A DNA stretch of 64,000 bases from Paraburkholderia megapolitana (GTDB taxonomy: Bacteria > Pseudomonadota > Gammaproteobacteria > Burkholderiales > Burkholderiaceae). Positions 8,969 through 18,238 of this stretch are shown piece by piece (positions within the stretch are counted from its first letter, which is position 1; every line of letters begins with the position of its first letter). The translations under genes were made by a program, and so were the position numbers. A model generated the notes under the pieces. It saw only the letters and a program-made list of their open reading frames with translations. It was not told the DNA's origin and ran no database searches. The stretch is taken from contig NZ_CP041745.1 of the NCBI RefSeq assembly GCF_007556815.1, forward strand, positions 4,076,001 through 4,140,000. Reading direction: 5' to 3'.

Positions 8969-9891
8969 TCTGGTTCCCCGGCAAGTGTCAGCAGATGAGC
9001 CTCACCGCGTGCCGCAAGCGCGAGTCCGAGCGCGTCGATCTTCGTCACGCGTTGCTCGCCGAACGATTGCCCCGGTTCGACGGTCTGCGTGCCTTGCGCT
9101 GTTTCCACCAGTGCAAGTCCATGCGTGCGGTCGCGCAGCAGACCGACGAGCCGCAACCGCATCGCATCCGGCAGGTCGACACCGCCAATCCGCTGTGGCG
9201 AAAAAGGATCGTGGAGCGCGACATCCTGGTCGATTGGCGCATCGCTCGCGTCGAGCATCTCGTCCTGTGGCGTCACCCGCCCTGCGCCGACGGGGATGAG
9301 CTTGCTGAACACCTGCAACGTCGCGGCGATTTCAAGCGCGTCGTCATGACGCTTCACCGTCAGATCGGCGGGGACAACCAGCACCGGCAAACCCGTCAAC
9401 CCATGCACGAACCTCATGATCTGAGCGAAATTGCCGCGTGCAGCGAGCTTTACGGACCGCATCGCGTCGATTCCTTCGCCACTCGCGGCACCCGGTTCGA
9501 GCGAGACGAGAACGAGCTCGCTGCGCGCGGCGAGTTGCGAAAATGCGCGCACGTCGTCCGCGGATGTCCAGACCACAGGTTGTCCGTGCAGCGCTTTCGC
9601 CGCGACGCGCGCGCGTAACGCAGGCAGTTGTGCGAGTACATGCCGTGCCGATACGAGGCGGCGCTGCGCGTCATCGAGTGCGACGCGGCTTGCTGCGATG
9701 CCGCCCAGATCCACGGCACTCCAGCTACGTGCACCCGGTACGAACACGCCCACGGCAACCAGCAGTGCGACAGCGAGCCGGCGCGCGCCGCTCCACGCTT
9801 CGAGCGGCACACGCAACCGGTCCAGCCAGTGGTCGAGAGACGTTGCAGCGCTTCGCCACGGGACAATGCCCGCTGTTATCGGCGGATTCAT
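8965..9891 (-). CDS. PilO-PilP fusion-like type IV pilus alignment protein
   Basis: This 308-residue protein appears to combine two pilus alignment subunits. Residues about 1-180 resemble PilO: a cytoplasmic start, one membrane segment (ARRLAVALLVAVGVFVPG), a coiled coil, and a ferredoxin-like domain with SVKLAARGNFAQIMRFVHGL. After a linker, DPFSPQR and RLVGLLRDRTHGLALVETAQ continuing to VEPGQSFGEQRVTKI match the beta-domain of PilP. PilP is normally a separate lipoprotein; no lipobox is present here, so the membrane segment would replace the lipid anchor. ATG 9891 overlaps the pilN stop as ATGA and has GGGAGG upstream; the longer frame from 9963 is not needed. The domain assignment is by motif reading only. 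Confidence 0.8.
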   Translation of the reverse strand: MNPPITAGIVPWRSAATSLDHWLDRLRVPLEAWSGARRLAVALLVAVGVFVPGARSWSAVDLGGIAASRVALDDAQRRLVSARHVLAQLPALRARVAAKALHGQPVVWTSADDVRAFSQLAARSELVLVSLEPGAASGEGIDAMRSVKLAARGNFAQIMRFVHGLTGLPVLVVPADLTVKRHDDALEIAATLQVFSKLIPVGAGRVTPQDEMLDASDAPIDQDVALHDPFSPQRIGGVDLPDAMRLRLVGLLRDRTHGLALVETAQGTQTVEPGQSFGEQRVTKIDALGLALAARGEAHLLTLAGEPE

Positions 9892-10571
9892 CGCGTCCCT
9901 CCCGCACGTGATGCAACCTGCCGATGCGTAACACCGCCCGATGGAGCGAGCGGTTTCATCCACCGCACGTTCGCTCCGAATTCGAAGCTACCGTCGCCGA
10001 TAGCGCTCGCTCCGCGCCCGGCACTCGCCGGTCGACGTAACTCACTCGCCTCCGCACTCGCAGCACCCCGCACGCTGTCGAGCCGCTCGATCCACGCCGC
10101 CGCCGCTGCGTGGTCACTCGATCTCGCAAGCAGCTCCGTTGCTTCTCCGCGATGCCGCAGCTGTTGCAACACGACGCCGCCCGCCGGTTCGCTACTCAAG
10201 GTATCGAGCATGTCGAGCAGACGCTCGAGCGGCACGACCCGCGTTCGTGTGTGTACGACACTCGAACGCGCATCGGCTTCGCTGCGAGCCAGCCGATTCT
10301 GTTCCGCGAGCGGCGCGGACAGTTGCACAAGCGTTCGCTCGACCGATGCACGGTTCGCCTCGATACCGGTGCGCTGCCAGCTCTGGTACATGGTCAGCAA
10401 CAACACGCATGCACCGCCAGCCAGCACCGCGCAACCGCATTCGGCGAGACAGCGACGTCGCGCCAATGCGGCGTTGCGCCGACGGTACGGCACAAGATTG
10501 AATCCGCCGATCCACGGGTGGCCTGGCGTCGTATGGCCCGGTCGGTCAAACAGAGCGTGCATGAACTTCAT
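9888..10571 (-). CDS. pilN: PilN-like type IV pilus inner-membrane protein
   Basis: This 227-residue bitopic protein has the N-terminal motif FNLVPYRRRN, the counterpart of the PilN INLLPYR segment that docks into PilM. One membrane helix follows (CAVLAGGACVLLLTMY), then a periplasmic coiled coil and a small domain containing LERLLDMLDTL and GVVLQQL. The C-terminal tail is rich in Ala, Arg and Gly and looks less conserved. ATG 10571 is chosen because it overlaps the pilM stop codon as ATGA, the pattern seen at the other junctions of this cluster. Confidence 0.85.
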   Translation of the reverse strand: MKFMHALFDRPGHTTPGHPWIGGFNLVPYRRRNAALARRRCLAECGCAVLAGGACVLLLTMYQSWQRTGIEANRASVERTLVQLSAPLAEQNRLARSEADARSSVVHTRTRVVPLERLLDMLDTLSSEPAGGVVLQQLRHRGEATELLARSSDHAAAAAWIERLDSVRGAASAEASELRRPASAGRGASAIGDGSFEFGANVRWMKPLAPSGGVTHRQVASRAGGTR

Positions 10572-11545
10572 TCGAACACGCCGCGCAACGCGAGACCGAA
10601 TGCGACCGTACATGCCGGCTCATGCAGGAATTCAGGCGCAAACGGATGCGCGCCCTCGCCGAACGTCGCGCATTCGAACGGCAGTGTCGTGCAACCGAGC
10701 ACGTCGCCGACATCGGCGGTAGAAAAGCCGATCCCATCGAGCAGATCGACCTCGCCGCCGATCAACACGGAACCCGACGCATGGTCCGCGGCGAGATCGC
10801 GCAATGCGTCGGCGAAGTCGTCATATTCAGGTGCGGGGTAACGGATTTCACCGTCGATCGCGTCGCCTGCGATGCGCCACCCGTGAACGCCTTCCGCGCC
10901 GATCCAGATCGCGAGGTAAGGCTCGTTCGCACCGAGTTCGCGCCCCGCCGCATAACGCAATGCGCGCAACGCGGCAAACGGCTCGCTATCGAGCGCCGTC
11001 AACGTGATACCCGCCGACGCCGCACATTCGACCCGTGCTTCGAGATGCATTCGTCCGGCCGCCGCGATCGTCACACGATCCCGCTCAGGCGACGCGTCGT
11101 CGATAAACCAGTCGACCGCGAGCGCATGTCGCTCGATGCCCGCGATCCGCTCTGCCTCGACGAGCACCGTGGGCTCCAGTTCGCCCAACGCATGCCGCCG
11201 CACCGAGCGCACGGCGCCAGCCCCAAGCTGCGCGAGCGGCATCGTCGCCATCAGGGTCGCCGACGCCGGCAACCCCATCGCGCAACGCAACGTCGCTGCA
11301 GTACAGACGGACGGCAATCCGGCGAACAGATCGCGCAGCGCACGCGCTACCGCGGCGCGATCGACGATCTCCGCGCCCGCCATCGCACCGGCCGTGAGCG
11401 GCGCAATCGCGACGTGTTCAAGCCGCACAACGCCGTCGCGGCGCGAACGCGAACTCAAGACGACGAGGCGCAGCGACAGCGAGCCCACATCGATGCCGGC
11501 CGCAAAGCGCCGCGCCGGTAACAACAACGAATTTCTGAATGCCAT
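10568..11545 (-). CDS. pilM: PilM-like actin-fold cytoplasmic pilus protein
   Basis: This protein of about 325 residues has an actin/FtsA-like ATP-binding start, FAAGIDVGSLSLRLVVLS, and further SHS2/actin-type segments such as LRCAMGLPASATLMATMPL and VLIGGEVDLLDGI. PilM forms the cytoplasmic ring that binds the PilN N-terminus. It is the promoter-proximal gene of the cluster and diverges from the penicillin-binding protein gene. The start is uncertain: ATG 11545 has only GGACGGGGG before it. The frame continues upstream to 11776, but those residues are Arg/Ser-rich and unlike PilM. Confidence 0.85.
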   Translation of the reverse strand: MAFRNSLLLPARRFAAGIDVGSLSLRLVVLSSRSRRDGVVRLEHVAIAPLTAGAMAGAEIVDRAAVARALRDLFAGLPSVCTAATLRCAMGLPASATLMATMPLAQLGAGAVRSVRRHALGELEPTVLVEAERIAGIERHALAVDWFIDDASPERDRVTIAAAGRMHLEARVECAASAGITLTALDSEPFAALRALRYAAGRELGANEPYLAIWIGAEGVHGWRIAGDAIDGEIRYPAPEYDDFADALRDLAADHASGSVLIGGEVDLLDGIGFSTADVGDVLGCTTLPFECATFGEGAHPFAPEFLHEPACTVAFGLALRGVFE

Positions 11546-11801
11546 CGCGCCCCCGTCCTGGCTGCCGCGACGAACCATTCGTGCGCGGATCACGGAAGAC
11601 ATTCTGCAAAGCGAACGCTGCATGCGACATTCGGCCGGATGGCCAATGCGTACAGGGACTACGCAGGGACCCGTACAGGAACGACTCACACGGCACGCCG
11701 CAGCGGACCGCAAAGCGACTACAGTTGAGCTATCCCGACGCGAAAGAATGGACGAAGCAGCCCACAAAGTAAGCATGTCGAAAGCAAACGAATCGGGCGG
11801 C

Positions 11802-11807
11802 TATAAT
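11802..11807 (+). promoter_or_regulatory. Possible -10 box of the PBP1A gene
   Basis: A perfect TATAAT lies 26 bp before the ATG of the downstream gene. No good -35 hexamer is seen at 16-18 bp upstream, so this is only a candidate. Confidence 0.3.
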
Positions 11808-11832
11808 CGCGGGACTGTTTTTTGGTGTTCAT

Positions 11833-14235
11833 ATGCAATCCTCGTCTCCCACCTCTCCGCCGCCCGCGCCGCAAAAGCGCAAGCGTCCGCTGTGGCTCAA
11901 ACTCGTCCTCGGGTTGGTGGGCCTTATCGTGGCGTGCATCATGTGCGTTGCGCTCGTGCTCGGCTACGCACTGGTCGTCGCGACACCCAATCTGCCGTCG
12001 CTCGACGCGCTCACCGATTACCGGCCCAAGGTACCGCTGCGCATCTACACCGCCGACCACGTGCTGATCGGCGAATTCGGAGAAGAGCGCCGTGACATCG
12101 TGCGTATCCAGGATGTGCCGGACAATCTGAAGAAAGCCGTGCTCGCCATCGAAGACGCGCGCTTCTACGATCACGGCGGCGTCGATCTGACCGGTATCGC
12201 GCGCGCGGGTTTTGTCGCGTTGACCAACGGCCACGCCACCCAGGGCGCAAGCACGATCACGATGCAGGTGGCGCGCAACTTCTTCCTGTCGAGCGAGAAG
12301 ACCTATACGCGCAAGATCTACGAGATGCTGCTCGCGTACAAGATCGAGTCGAAGCTGTCGAAGGATCAGATTCTCGAGGTGTACATGAATCAGATCTATC
12401 TCGGCCAGCGCGCCTACGGCTTTGCGAGTGCCGCGCGCGTCTACTTCGGCAAGGATCTGAAGGACCTGACGCTCGCCGAATGCGCGATGCTCGCGGGTCT
12501 GCCGAAAGCGCCGTCGGCGTATAACCCGGTGGTGAATCCGAAACGCGCCAAGGTGCGCCAGGAATACATCCTGCAGCGCATGCTCGAGTTGCGCTACATC
12601 ACGCAGGAGCAGTACGACGCTGCGAGCCACCAGCCGCTCATCGTGAAGGGCGCGGGCAAGGAGTTCAGCGTGCACGCGGAATACGTCGCGGAAATGGTGC
12701 GCCAGATGATGTACGCGCAGTACCGCGAGGACGCCTACACGCTCGGCCTGAGCGTCGTGACGACGATCGATTCCGCCGATCAGGACGTCGCCTACCGCGC
12801 GCTGCGCAAAGGCTTGATGGACTACGAGCGACGCCACGGCTACCGTGGCCCCGAAGCATTCATCGATCTTCCCGACGACGCCAACGACCGCGAGCAGGCC
12901 ATCGACGACGCGCTGCTCGAACATCCGGACAACGGAGAAATCATTGCGGCGGTGGTAACGGCGGCGAATCCGAAAGCGGTGCAGGTCACTTTTATCGACG
13001 GCAACGTCGCAACGTTGCAAGGCGACGGTCTGCGCTTCGCGTCGTTTGCACTCGGTCCGCGCGCGCAGCCGAACCAGCGCGTACGACCGGGCGCGATCGT
13101 GCGCGTCGTCAAGGGTGACGACGGCAACTGGACCATCACGCAGTTGCCGCAGGTGGAAGGCGCCTTCGTGTCGGTCGTACCGCAGGACGGCGCGATTCGC
13201 GCGCTGGTCGGCGGATTCGACTTCAACAAGAACAAGTTCAACCACGTGACACAGGCGTGGCGTCAGCCCGGTTCGAGCTTCAAGCCGTTCATCTATTCGG
13301 CTTCGCTTGAGAAGGGTCTCGCGCCCGCCACCATCATCAACGACGCGCCGCTCTTTTTCAGCGCGGCGGAAACCGGCGGCCAGGCATGGGAGCCGAAGAA
13401 TTACGGGGGCGGGTTCGATGGTCCGATGACGATGCGCACGGCGCTGCAGAAATCGAAGAACCTCGTATCGATCCGGATTCTCAACCAGATCGGCACGAAA
13501 TACGCGCAGCAATACATCACGCGTTTCGGCTTCGACGCCGATCGCCATCCGGCCTATCTACCGATGGCGCTCGGTGCAGGCCAGGTCACGCCTCTGCAGA
13601 TGGCCGGTGCGTTCTCGGTGTTCGCGAACGGCGGCTATCGCGTGAACCCGTATCTGATCGCCGAAGTGACCGATTTGCACGGCATCGTGGTCGCGCATGC
13701 GCAACCGCTCATCGCGGGAGAAAGCGCGCCGCACGCAATCGAACCGCGCAACGCGTATGTGATGAACAGCCTCTTGCAAAGCGTCGCGCAACGCGGCACC
13801 GGCGCGAAGTCGAACGTTCTGAAGCGTACGGATCTCGGCGGCAAGACAGGCACGACCAACGATTCGCGCGACGCGTGGTTTGCCGGCTATCAGCACACGC
13901 TGACCGCGATCGCGTGGATCGGCTATGACAATCCGCGCAGCCTCGGCGATCGCGAAACCGGCGGCGGGCTCGCACTGCCGGTGTGGATCGAGTACATGGC
14001 CAATGCGTTGAAAGGCGTACCGGAATACCGGATGCCGGTGCCCGACGGCGTCGTCACGCTCGGCGACGAGCTGTATTTCGAGGACTTCACGCCGGGCCAC
14101 GGTTTCGTCGCGACGGTCGGCGTGAGCCAGGCGTCGCTGGATGCCGGAGCGAGCGGCGCAATGCCCGGCGCTGCGCCGGAACAGGTCGGCGAGCAGGAAA
14201 AGCAGGACATCATGAATCTGTTCCGCGGGCACTAG
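11833..14235 (+). CDS. mrcA: Penicillin-binding protein 1A, bifunctional transglycosylase/transpeptidase
   Basis: This 800-residue class A PBP polymerises and cross-links peptidoglycan in the periplasm. It has a short Pro-rich cytoplasmic tail, one membrane anchor (about residues 21-50), and a glycosyltransferase domain with catalytic Glu107 in IEDARFYDHGG, TQGASTITMQVARN and QIYLGQRAYGFASAA. An OB-like insert follows, typical of PBP1A. The transpeptidase domain has SSFK with Ser481, SKN at 541-543 and KTGTT at 671-675. Length and motif order are those of an intact enzyme. The gene is divergent from pilM and convergent with cyaY; the pilMNOPQ/PBP1A arrangement is shared with pseudomonads. Confidence 0.96.
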   Translation: MQSSSPTSPPPAPQKRKRPLWLKLVLGLVGLIVACIMCVALVLGYALVVATPNLPSLDALTDYRPKVPLRIYTADHVLIGEFGEERRDIVRIQDVPDNLKKAVLAIEDARFYDHGGVDLTGIARAGFVALTNGHATQGASTITMQVARNFFLSSEKTYTRKIYEMLLAYKIESKLSKDQILEVYMNQIYLGQRAYGFASAARVYFGKDLKDLTLAECAMLAGLPKAPSAYNPVVNPKRAKVRQEYILQRMLELRYITQEQYDAASHQPLIVKGAGKEFSVHAEYVAEMVRQMMYAQYREDAYTLGLSVVTTIDSADQDVAYRALRKGLMDYERRHGYRGPEAFIDLPDDANDREQAIDDALLEHPDNGEIIAAVVTAANPKAVQVTFIDGNVATLQGDGLRFASFALGPRAQPNQRVRPGAIVRVVKGDDGNWTITQLPQVEGAFVSVVPQDGAIRALVGGFDFNKNKFNHVTQAWRQPGSSFKPFIYSASLEKGLAPATIINDAPLFFSAAETGGQAWEPKNYGGGFDGPMTMRTALQKSKNLVSIRILNQIGTKYAQQYITRFGFDADRHPAYLPMALGAGQVTPLQMAGAFSVFANGGYRVNPYLIAEVTDLHGIVVAHAQPLIAGESAPHAIEPRNAYVMNSLLQSVAQRGTGAKSNVLKRTDLGGKTGTTNDSRDAWFAGYQHTLTAIAWIGYDNPRSLGDRETGGGLALPVWIEYMANALKGVPEYRMPVPDGVVTLGDELYFEDFTPGHGFVATVGVSQASLDAGASGAMPGAAPEQVGEQEKQDIMNLFRGH

Positions 14236-14279
14236 GCTGCTGCCGTGCAACCGCTGCGCTGCGCGGCGTGCAGCCGGCG

Positions 14280-14597
14280 TTACGGTTCGAAATGAACCGC
14301 CTCGCCGGACTGCTGCGTCGCGTAATCCGACAGCGCGGCGAAAAACTCGGTGCCGCTGCGCGTATCGCGCCACGCGCCATCGGTGAAGCGGAAGTGAAAA
14401 CCGCCGGCCTTCGCGGCGATCCAGATCTCGCGCATCGGCGGCTGAAGATTCACGATAATCTTCGTGCCGTTCTCGAATTCGAGCGTCAGGACATTACCGC
14501 TGCGCTCGAACTCGATATCGGCATTCGAGTCGTCGAGCGTGCGCTCCACAGCGGCCAGTGCGGCCTCGGCGCGGGTCAGGTATTCGTTGTCGGACAT
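14280..14597 (-). CDS. cyaY: Iron-sulfur assembly protein CyaY (frataxin)
   Basis: This 105-residue bacterial frataxin binds iron and modulates IscS-dependent Fe-S cluster assembly. Visible family features are the acidic first helix ([23 protein letters not shown]), the sheet segment [20 protein letters not shown], the invariant [14 protein letters not shown] and the C-terminal [17 protein letters not shown] 14597 has GGAG 8 bases upstream, and the length is right. It diverges from lptM with only 37 bp between the two starts. Confidence 0.95.
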   Translation of the reverse strand: MSDNEYLTRAEAALAAVERTLDDSNADIEFERSGNVLTLEFENGTKIIVNLQPPMREIWIAAKAGGFHFRFTDGAWRDTRSGTEFFAALSDYATQQSGEAVHFEP

Positions 14598-14634
14598 GCT
14601 AAACTCCAGCGATTGATTATTCAGGGACAGTCTC

Positions 14635-14973
14635 ATGCGAGTCGTCTTTCGGATGAGCGCGATTGTAGCGGCTTTGGCCATTCTCGCAGGTGGCGCACTG
14701 AGCGGCTGCGGGCAACGCGGCGCGCTCTATTTGCCTACCGTGCCGCCTCTGCCGCCCAAACCCGTCGAGCAGACCCAGCAACCCAACGCGGATGCTGCAT
14801 CTGCCGCGCAAACGGGTAGCGTGCCCGACACGTCGGGTACGCCACTGTCGCTGTCGCCCGATACCGAGCTGAGCAACCCGCCCGCGTCGGATGCCGTGCC
14901 GGCCTCGGCAGCGTCCGCGGTCACACCGTCTACAGCCTTGCCGGCATCCTCCGGCACGCAAACCACAGAGTAA
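14635..14973 (+). CDS. lptM: LPS-assembly lipoprotein LptM (YifL-like)
   Basis: This 112-residue lipoprotein has a signal peptide ending in the lipobox LSGC (lipidated Cys25), followed by GQRGALYLP, the hallmark of the LptM/YifL family. In E. coli LptM helps LptD reach its oxidised state in the LPS translocon. Beyond residue 40 the protein is a Pro/Ala/Ser/Thr-rich tail with no visible domain and longer than in E. coli. It lies 9 bp before lysA, a pairing seen in many proteobacteria. Confidence 0.88.
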   Translation: MRVVFRMSAIVAALAILAGGALSGCGQRGALYLPTVPPLPPKPVEQTQQPNADAASAAQTGSVPDTSGTPLSLSPDTELSNPPASDAVPASAASAVTPSTALPASSGTQTTE

Positions 14974-14982
14974 GACTTTCGC

Positions 14983-16245
14983 ATGACTCGTTCCGCATTC
15001 GCGTATGTCGACGGCGTGTTGCACGTCGAAGGCGTGTCCGCCATTTCGCTCGCCGAGCAGTTCGGCACGCCGCTGTACGTCTATTCGCGTGCTGCACTGA
15101 CCGCAGCCTGGCAAGCGTATGCAGGCGCCTGCGTGGGCCGCCGCGCAACCGTTCACGTAGCCGTCAAAGCCAACAGCAACCTCGCGGTGCTCAACGTGTT
15201 TGCGCGTCTCGGCGCGGGCTTCGATATCGTGTCGATCGGTGAACTCGCGCGCGTGCTGGCCGCCGGCGGCAAGGCAGAACACACCGTGTTCTCAGGTGTC
15301 GGCAAGAGCGAAAGCGAAATGCGCGAGGCCCTCGCGGCCGGCGTGAAATGCTTCAACGTCGAATCGATTCCCGAACTCGACCGGCTCAATGCGGTTGCCG
15401 GTGCGTTGGGCAAAGTTGCGCCTGTGTCGCTGCGCGTGAATCCCGATGTGGACGCGAAGACGCATCCGTATATTTCCACGGGGTTGAAGTCGAACAAGTT
15501 CGGCGTCGCCTTCGACGAAGCGCGCGCCACGTATCGCGCGGCGGCAGCGATGACGCATCTCGACGTGGTCGGGATCGACTGTCATATCGGCTCACAGATC
15601 ACCGAGATCGCGCCGTATCTCGATGCGGTCGACAAGCTGCTCGAGCTGATCGAACAGATCGAAGCGGACGGCGTGAAGATCCGGCACATCGATGTCGGTG
15701 GTGGACTCGGTATCACCTACGCCGATGAAACGCCGCCGGATATCGGCGAGTTCGTGCGTACGGTGCTCGATCGCATCGATGCGCGCGGTCACGGTCATCG
15801 CGAAGTGTATTTCGAACCGGGCCGCTCGCTCGTCGGCAACGCGGGCATCCTGCTGACGCGCGTCGAGTATCTGAAGCCGGGCGAGGAAAAGAACTTCGCT
15901 ATCGTCGACGCAGCGATGAACGATCTGGCTCGTCCCGCGATGTACGGTGCGTATCACCTGATCGAGCCGGTCGTGCAACGCGCGACGGGGGCGCAACTCT
16001 ACGATGTGGTCGGTCCGGTTTGCGAAAGCGGCGACTGGCTGGGCCGCGAGCGACAACTGGCGTTGCTCCCCGACGATCTGCTCGCGATCCGCTCCGCGGG
16101 AGCGTACAGCTTCGTGATGAGCTCGAATTACAACACGCGTCCGCGCGCGGCCGAGGTGATGGTCGATGGCGACGCGGTGCATCTGGTGCGCGAGCGGGAA
16201 CAGATTGCGCAACTGTTTGCCGGCGAAGCGATCCTGCCGGAGTGA
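14983..16245 (+). CDS. lysA: Diaminopimelate decarboxylase
   Basis: This PLP enzyme converts meso-diaminopimelate to lysine. The 420-residue protein has the fold-type III barrel with the PLP lysine Lys62 (HVAVKANSNLAVL), HIGSQITE, the glycine-rich phosphate loop DVGGGLGI, YFEPGRSLVGNAG, the inter-subunit CESGDWLG and YNTRPRAAEVMVDG. It follows lptM closely and is closed by a strong bidirectional terminator. Confidence 0.97.
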   Translation: MTRSAFAYVDGVLHVEGVSAISLAEQFGTPLYVYSRAALTAAWQAYAGACVGRRATVHVAVKANSNLAVLNVFARLGAGFDIVSIGELARVLAAGGKAEHTVFSGVGKSESEMREALAAGVKCFNVESIPELDRLNAVAGALGKVAPVSLRVNPDVDAKTHPYISTGLKSNKFGVAFDEARATYRAAAAMTHLDVVGIDCHIGSQITEIAPYLDAVDKLLELIEQIEADGVKIRHIDVGGGLGITYADETPPDIGEFVRTVLDRIDARGHGHREVYFEPGRSLVGNAGILLTRVEYLKPGEEKNFAIVDAAMNDLARPAMYGAYHLIEPVVQRATGAQLYDVVGPVCESGDWLGRERQLALLPDDLLAIRSAGAYSFVMSSNYNTRPRAAEVMVDGDAVHLVREREQIAQLFAGEAILPE

Positions 16246-16283
16246 GTACGATGCGAGTACGGTCCATCCGGGCCGGCCGCATG

Positions 16284-16319
16284 AAAAAAGGCGATGCTTA
16301 TAACGGCATCGCCTTTTTT
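16284..16319. terminator. Bidirectional rho-independent terminator between lysA and msrQ
   Basis: A near-perfect inverted repeat has arms reading AAAAAAGGCGATGC and GCATCGCCTTTTTT around a 7-8 base loop. It provides a U-tract in both directions, for lysA on the plus strand and msrQ on the minus strand. Confidence 0.9.
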
Positions 16320-16381
16320 ATTGGTTGCATCGGTGCCGCACGCACTCTTCAATCACGCCGCGGGTCGAGCTTGCTCGCTGA

Positions 16382-17059
16382 TCACGGTAAGCGCCGTCGC
16401 GCCATACGCTCCCTAAACCACACAAGCAACCGCCAGCCGAGCAACGCCACCACAATCGCGCCATAGATCTTCGGCAGCAGCAGATCGTGCTTGCCGGCCT
16501 TCATCCACCAGAAATGCAGGATCGCCAGCGCACCGATCAGATAGATCGCACGATGCAAGCTCTGCCACCGACGTCCCAGCCTGCGAACCATTGCGCGCGG
16601 CGACGTGACAGCAAGCGGAATGAGCAGCACGAACGCGGCAAACCCAACCGTGATGAAAGGACGCTTGACGATGTCCTTCAGAATCGCCGCAACGTCGAAC
16701 CATTTGTCGAACCAGAAGTACGTCGTGAAGTGCAGCGTCGCGTAGAAGAACGCGTACAGGCCGAGCATGCGGCGAAACCTCACCAGCGCAGTCACGCCCG
16801 TGAGCCTGCGCAACGGCGTGACCGCGAGCGTGAGACACAGGAAGACGAGCGTCCACAGGCCGGTTGAGCGCGTGATGAACTCGATCGGATTCGCACCGAG
16901 CCGATCCGTCACGCCGAAGAACACGATGCGCGCGAGCGGATACCACGCGGCGATGAACACCGCGACCTTTGCCGGCACGATCCAGCGATTCCCGTTAGCT
17001 GCGGTACGTGTCGCAGCAGCGCGGACGGGAGGTGACGCGGTTGGTGTATCGGATTGCAT
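16382..17059 (-). CDS. msrQ: Haem-binding membrane subunit MsrQ of the periplasmic methionine sulfoxide reductase system
   Basis: This 225-residue polytopic protein belongs to the ferric-reductase-like transmembrane family and passes electrons from the respiratory chain to MsrP. Helices are visible from residue about 30 onwards. Candidate haem-ligand histidines lie in FYATLHFTTYFW, SLHRAIYL and ILHFWW. It starts 12 bp after the msrP stop, so the two form one transcript. Confidence 0.95.
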   Translation of the reverse strand: MQSDTPTASPPVRAAATRTAANGNRWIVPAKVAVFIAAWYPLARIVFFGVTDRLGANPIEFITRSTGLWTLVFLCLTLAVTPLRRLTGVTALVRFRRMLGLYAFFYATLHFTTYFWFDKWFDVAAILKDIVKRPFITVGFAAFVLLIPLAVTSPRAMVRRLGRRWQSLHRAIYLIGALAILHFWWMKAGKHDLLLPKIYGAIVVALLGWRLLVWFRERMARRRLP

Positions 17060-17071
17060 AGCCCGCCCCGC

Positions 17072-18067
17072 TCAAAAATTCTTCTTCAGGTCGAGCCCCT
17101 GATACAGCGACGCGACCTGGTCGCCGTAGCCGTTGAACATCAACGTCTTGCGCTTCGGCGTGAAGAACCCGTCCTCACCGATGCGCCGCTCGGTCGCCTG
17201 GCTCCAGCGCGGATGATCGACGTTCGGATTCACGTTCGAATAGAAGCCGTACTCCTGCGGCGCGTAGGTGTTCCAGCTCGTCGACGGCTGCTTTTCGACG
17301 AAGCGGATTTTCACCAGCGACTTCGCGCTTTTGAACCCGTACTTCCACGGCAAGACGATGCGGATCGGCGCACCGTTCTGGTTCGGCAGCACCTGGCCGT
17401 AGACGCCCACTGCAAGCAGCGTGAGCGGATTCATCGCCTCGTCCATCCGCAATCCTTCCGAATACGGCCACGCGAGGATCGGCTGCGACAGGCCGGGCAT
17501 CTGCGACGGGTCCGCCAGCGTGATGAACTGCACGTATTTCGCGTTGCCAGTGGGTTGTGCGCGCTTGACCAGCTCGGACAGCGAAAAGCCGATCCACGGA
17601 ATCACCATCGACCAACCTTCGACACATCGATGCCGGTAAACCCGCTCTTCGAGCGGCGCGAGTTTCAGCAACTCATCGATGTCATAGACTTTCGCGTTCT
17701 TCACCTCGCCTTCGACGCTCACGCGCCACGGCCGCGGACGCAGCGTGCCGGCATTTTCAGCGGGGTCGCCCTTGTCGGTGCCGAATTCGTAGAAGTTGTT
17801 GTAGGTGGTGATGTCCTTATACGGCGTCACCTTGTCCGTCACGACGAACTTCGGGTTCGTCTTCGCGGCCAGTTTCTGCGCACGGCTATCCGGCGACGTG
17901 TACGCCGCGAGCGCTTCGCCATTTACCCCGATCAACCCCCCGAGCGCCGCGGCCCCCGCCACTTGCAGCACGCGCCGCCGGTTTTCGAAGAACTGCTGTG
18001 GCGTAATGTCGCCGCGCGCGATGTCGTCGCCACGCAGGGCCATGCTGCCGGTTCGCCTGATCCACAT
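17072..18067 (-). CDS. msrP: Periplasmic methionine sulfoxide reductase catalytic subunit MsrP (molybdopterin)
   Basis: This enzyme repairs oxidised methionines of envelope proteins. The 331-residue precursor carries a Tat signal ([17 protein letters not shown], arginines 30-32), the sulfite-oxidase-type molybdopterin domain, and the Mo-ligating Cys148 in [18 protein letters not shown] 18067 is chosen because GGGAG lies 7 bases before it and the length then fits the family; the frame extends upstream to 18166 without supporting features. The partner msrQ follows. Confidence 0.95.
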   Translation of the reverse strand: MWIRRTGSMALRGDDIARGDITPQQFFENRRRVLQVAGAAALGGLIGVNGEALAAYTSPDSRAQKLAAKTNPKFVVTDKVTPYKDITTYNNFYEFGTDKGDPAENAGTLRPRPWRVSVEGEVKNAKVYDIDELLKLAPLEERVYRHRCVEGWSMVIPWIGFSLSELVKRAQPTGNAKYVQFITLADPSQMPGLSQPILAWPYSEGLRMDEAMNPLTLLAVGVYGQVLPNQNGAPIRIVLPWKYGFKSAKSLVKIRFVEKQPSTSWNTYAPQEYGFYSNVNPNVDHPRWSQATERRIGEDGFFTPKRKTLMFNGYGDQVASLYQGLDLKKNF

Positions 18068-18180
18068 GTTGCCGCTCCCAGTGGCGCCGCGCGCCACGTC
18101 GATGTCCGTTCGACCCGCCAATGCAGGGGTCATGCTGTAGTGAACGCCGGGAAGGTCCCGAATCATCCACCGCCTGAATA

Positions 18181-18213
18181 AAAAAACCGCCGGTGCAACG
18201 CACCCGGCGGTTT
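18181..18213 (-). terminator. Rho-independent terminator of the resB-ccsB operon
   Basis: On the minus strand an AACCGCC/GGCGGTT stem with an inner GGTGC/GCACC extension is followed by a run of seven T. It lies about 25 bp after the ccsB stop and just upstream of msrP. Confidence 0.88.
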
Positions 18214-18238
18214 GATAGTCGTTGCAGCGCGGCGGATC

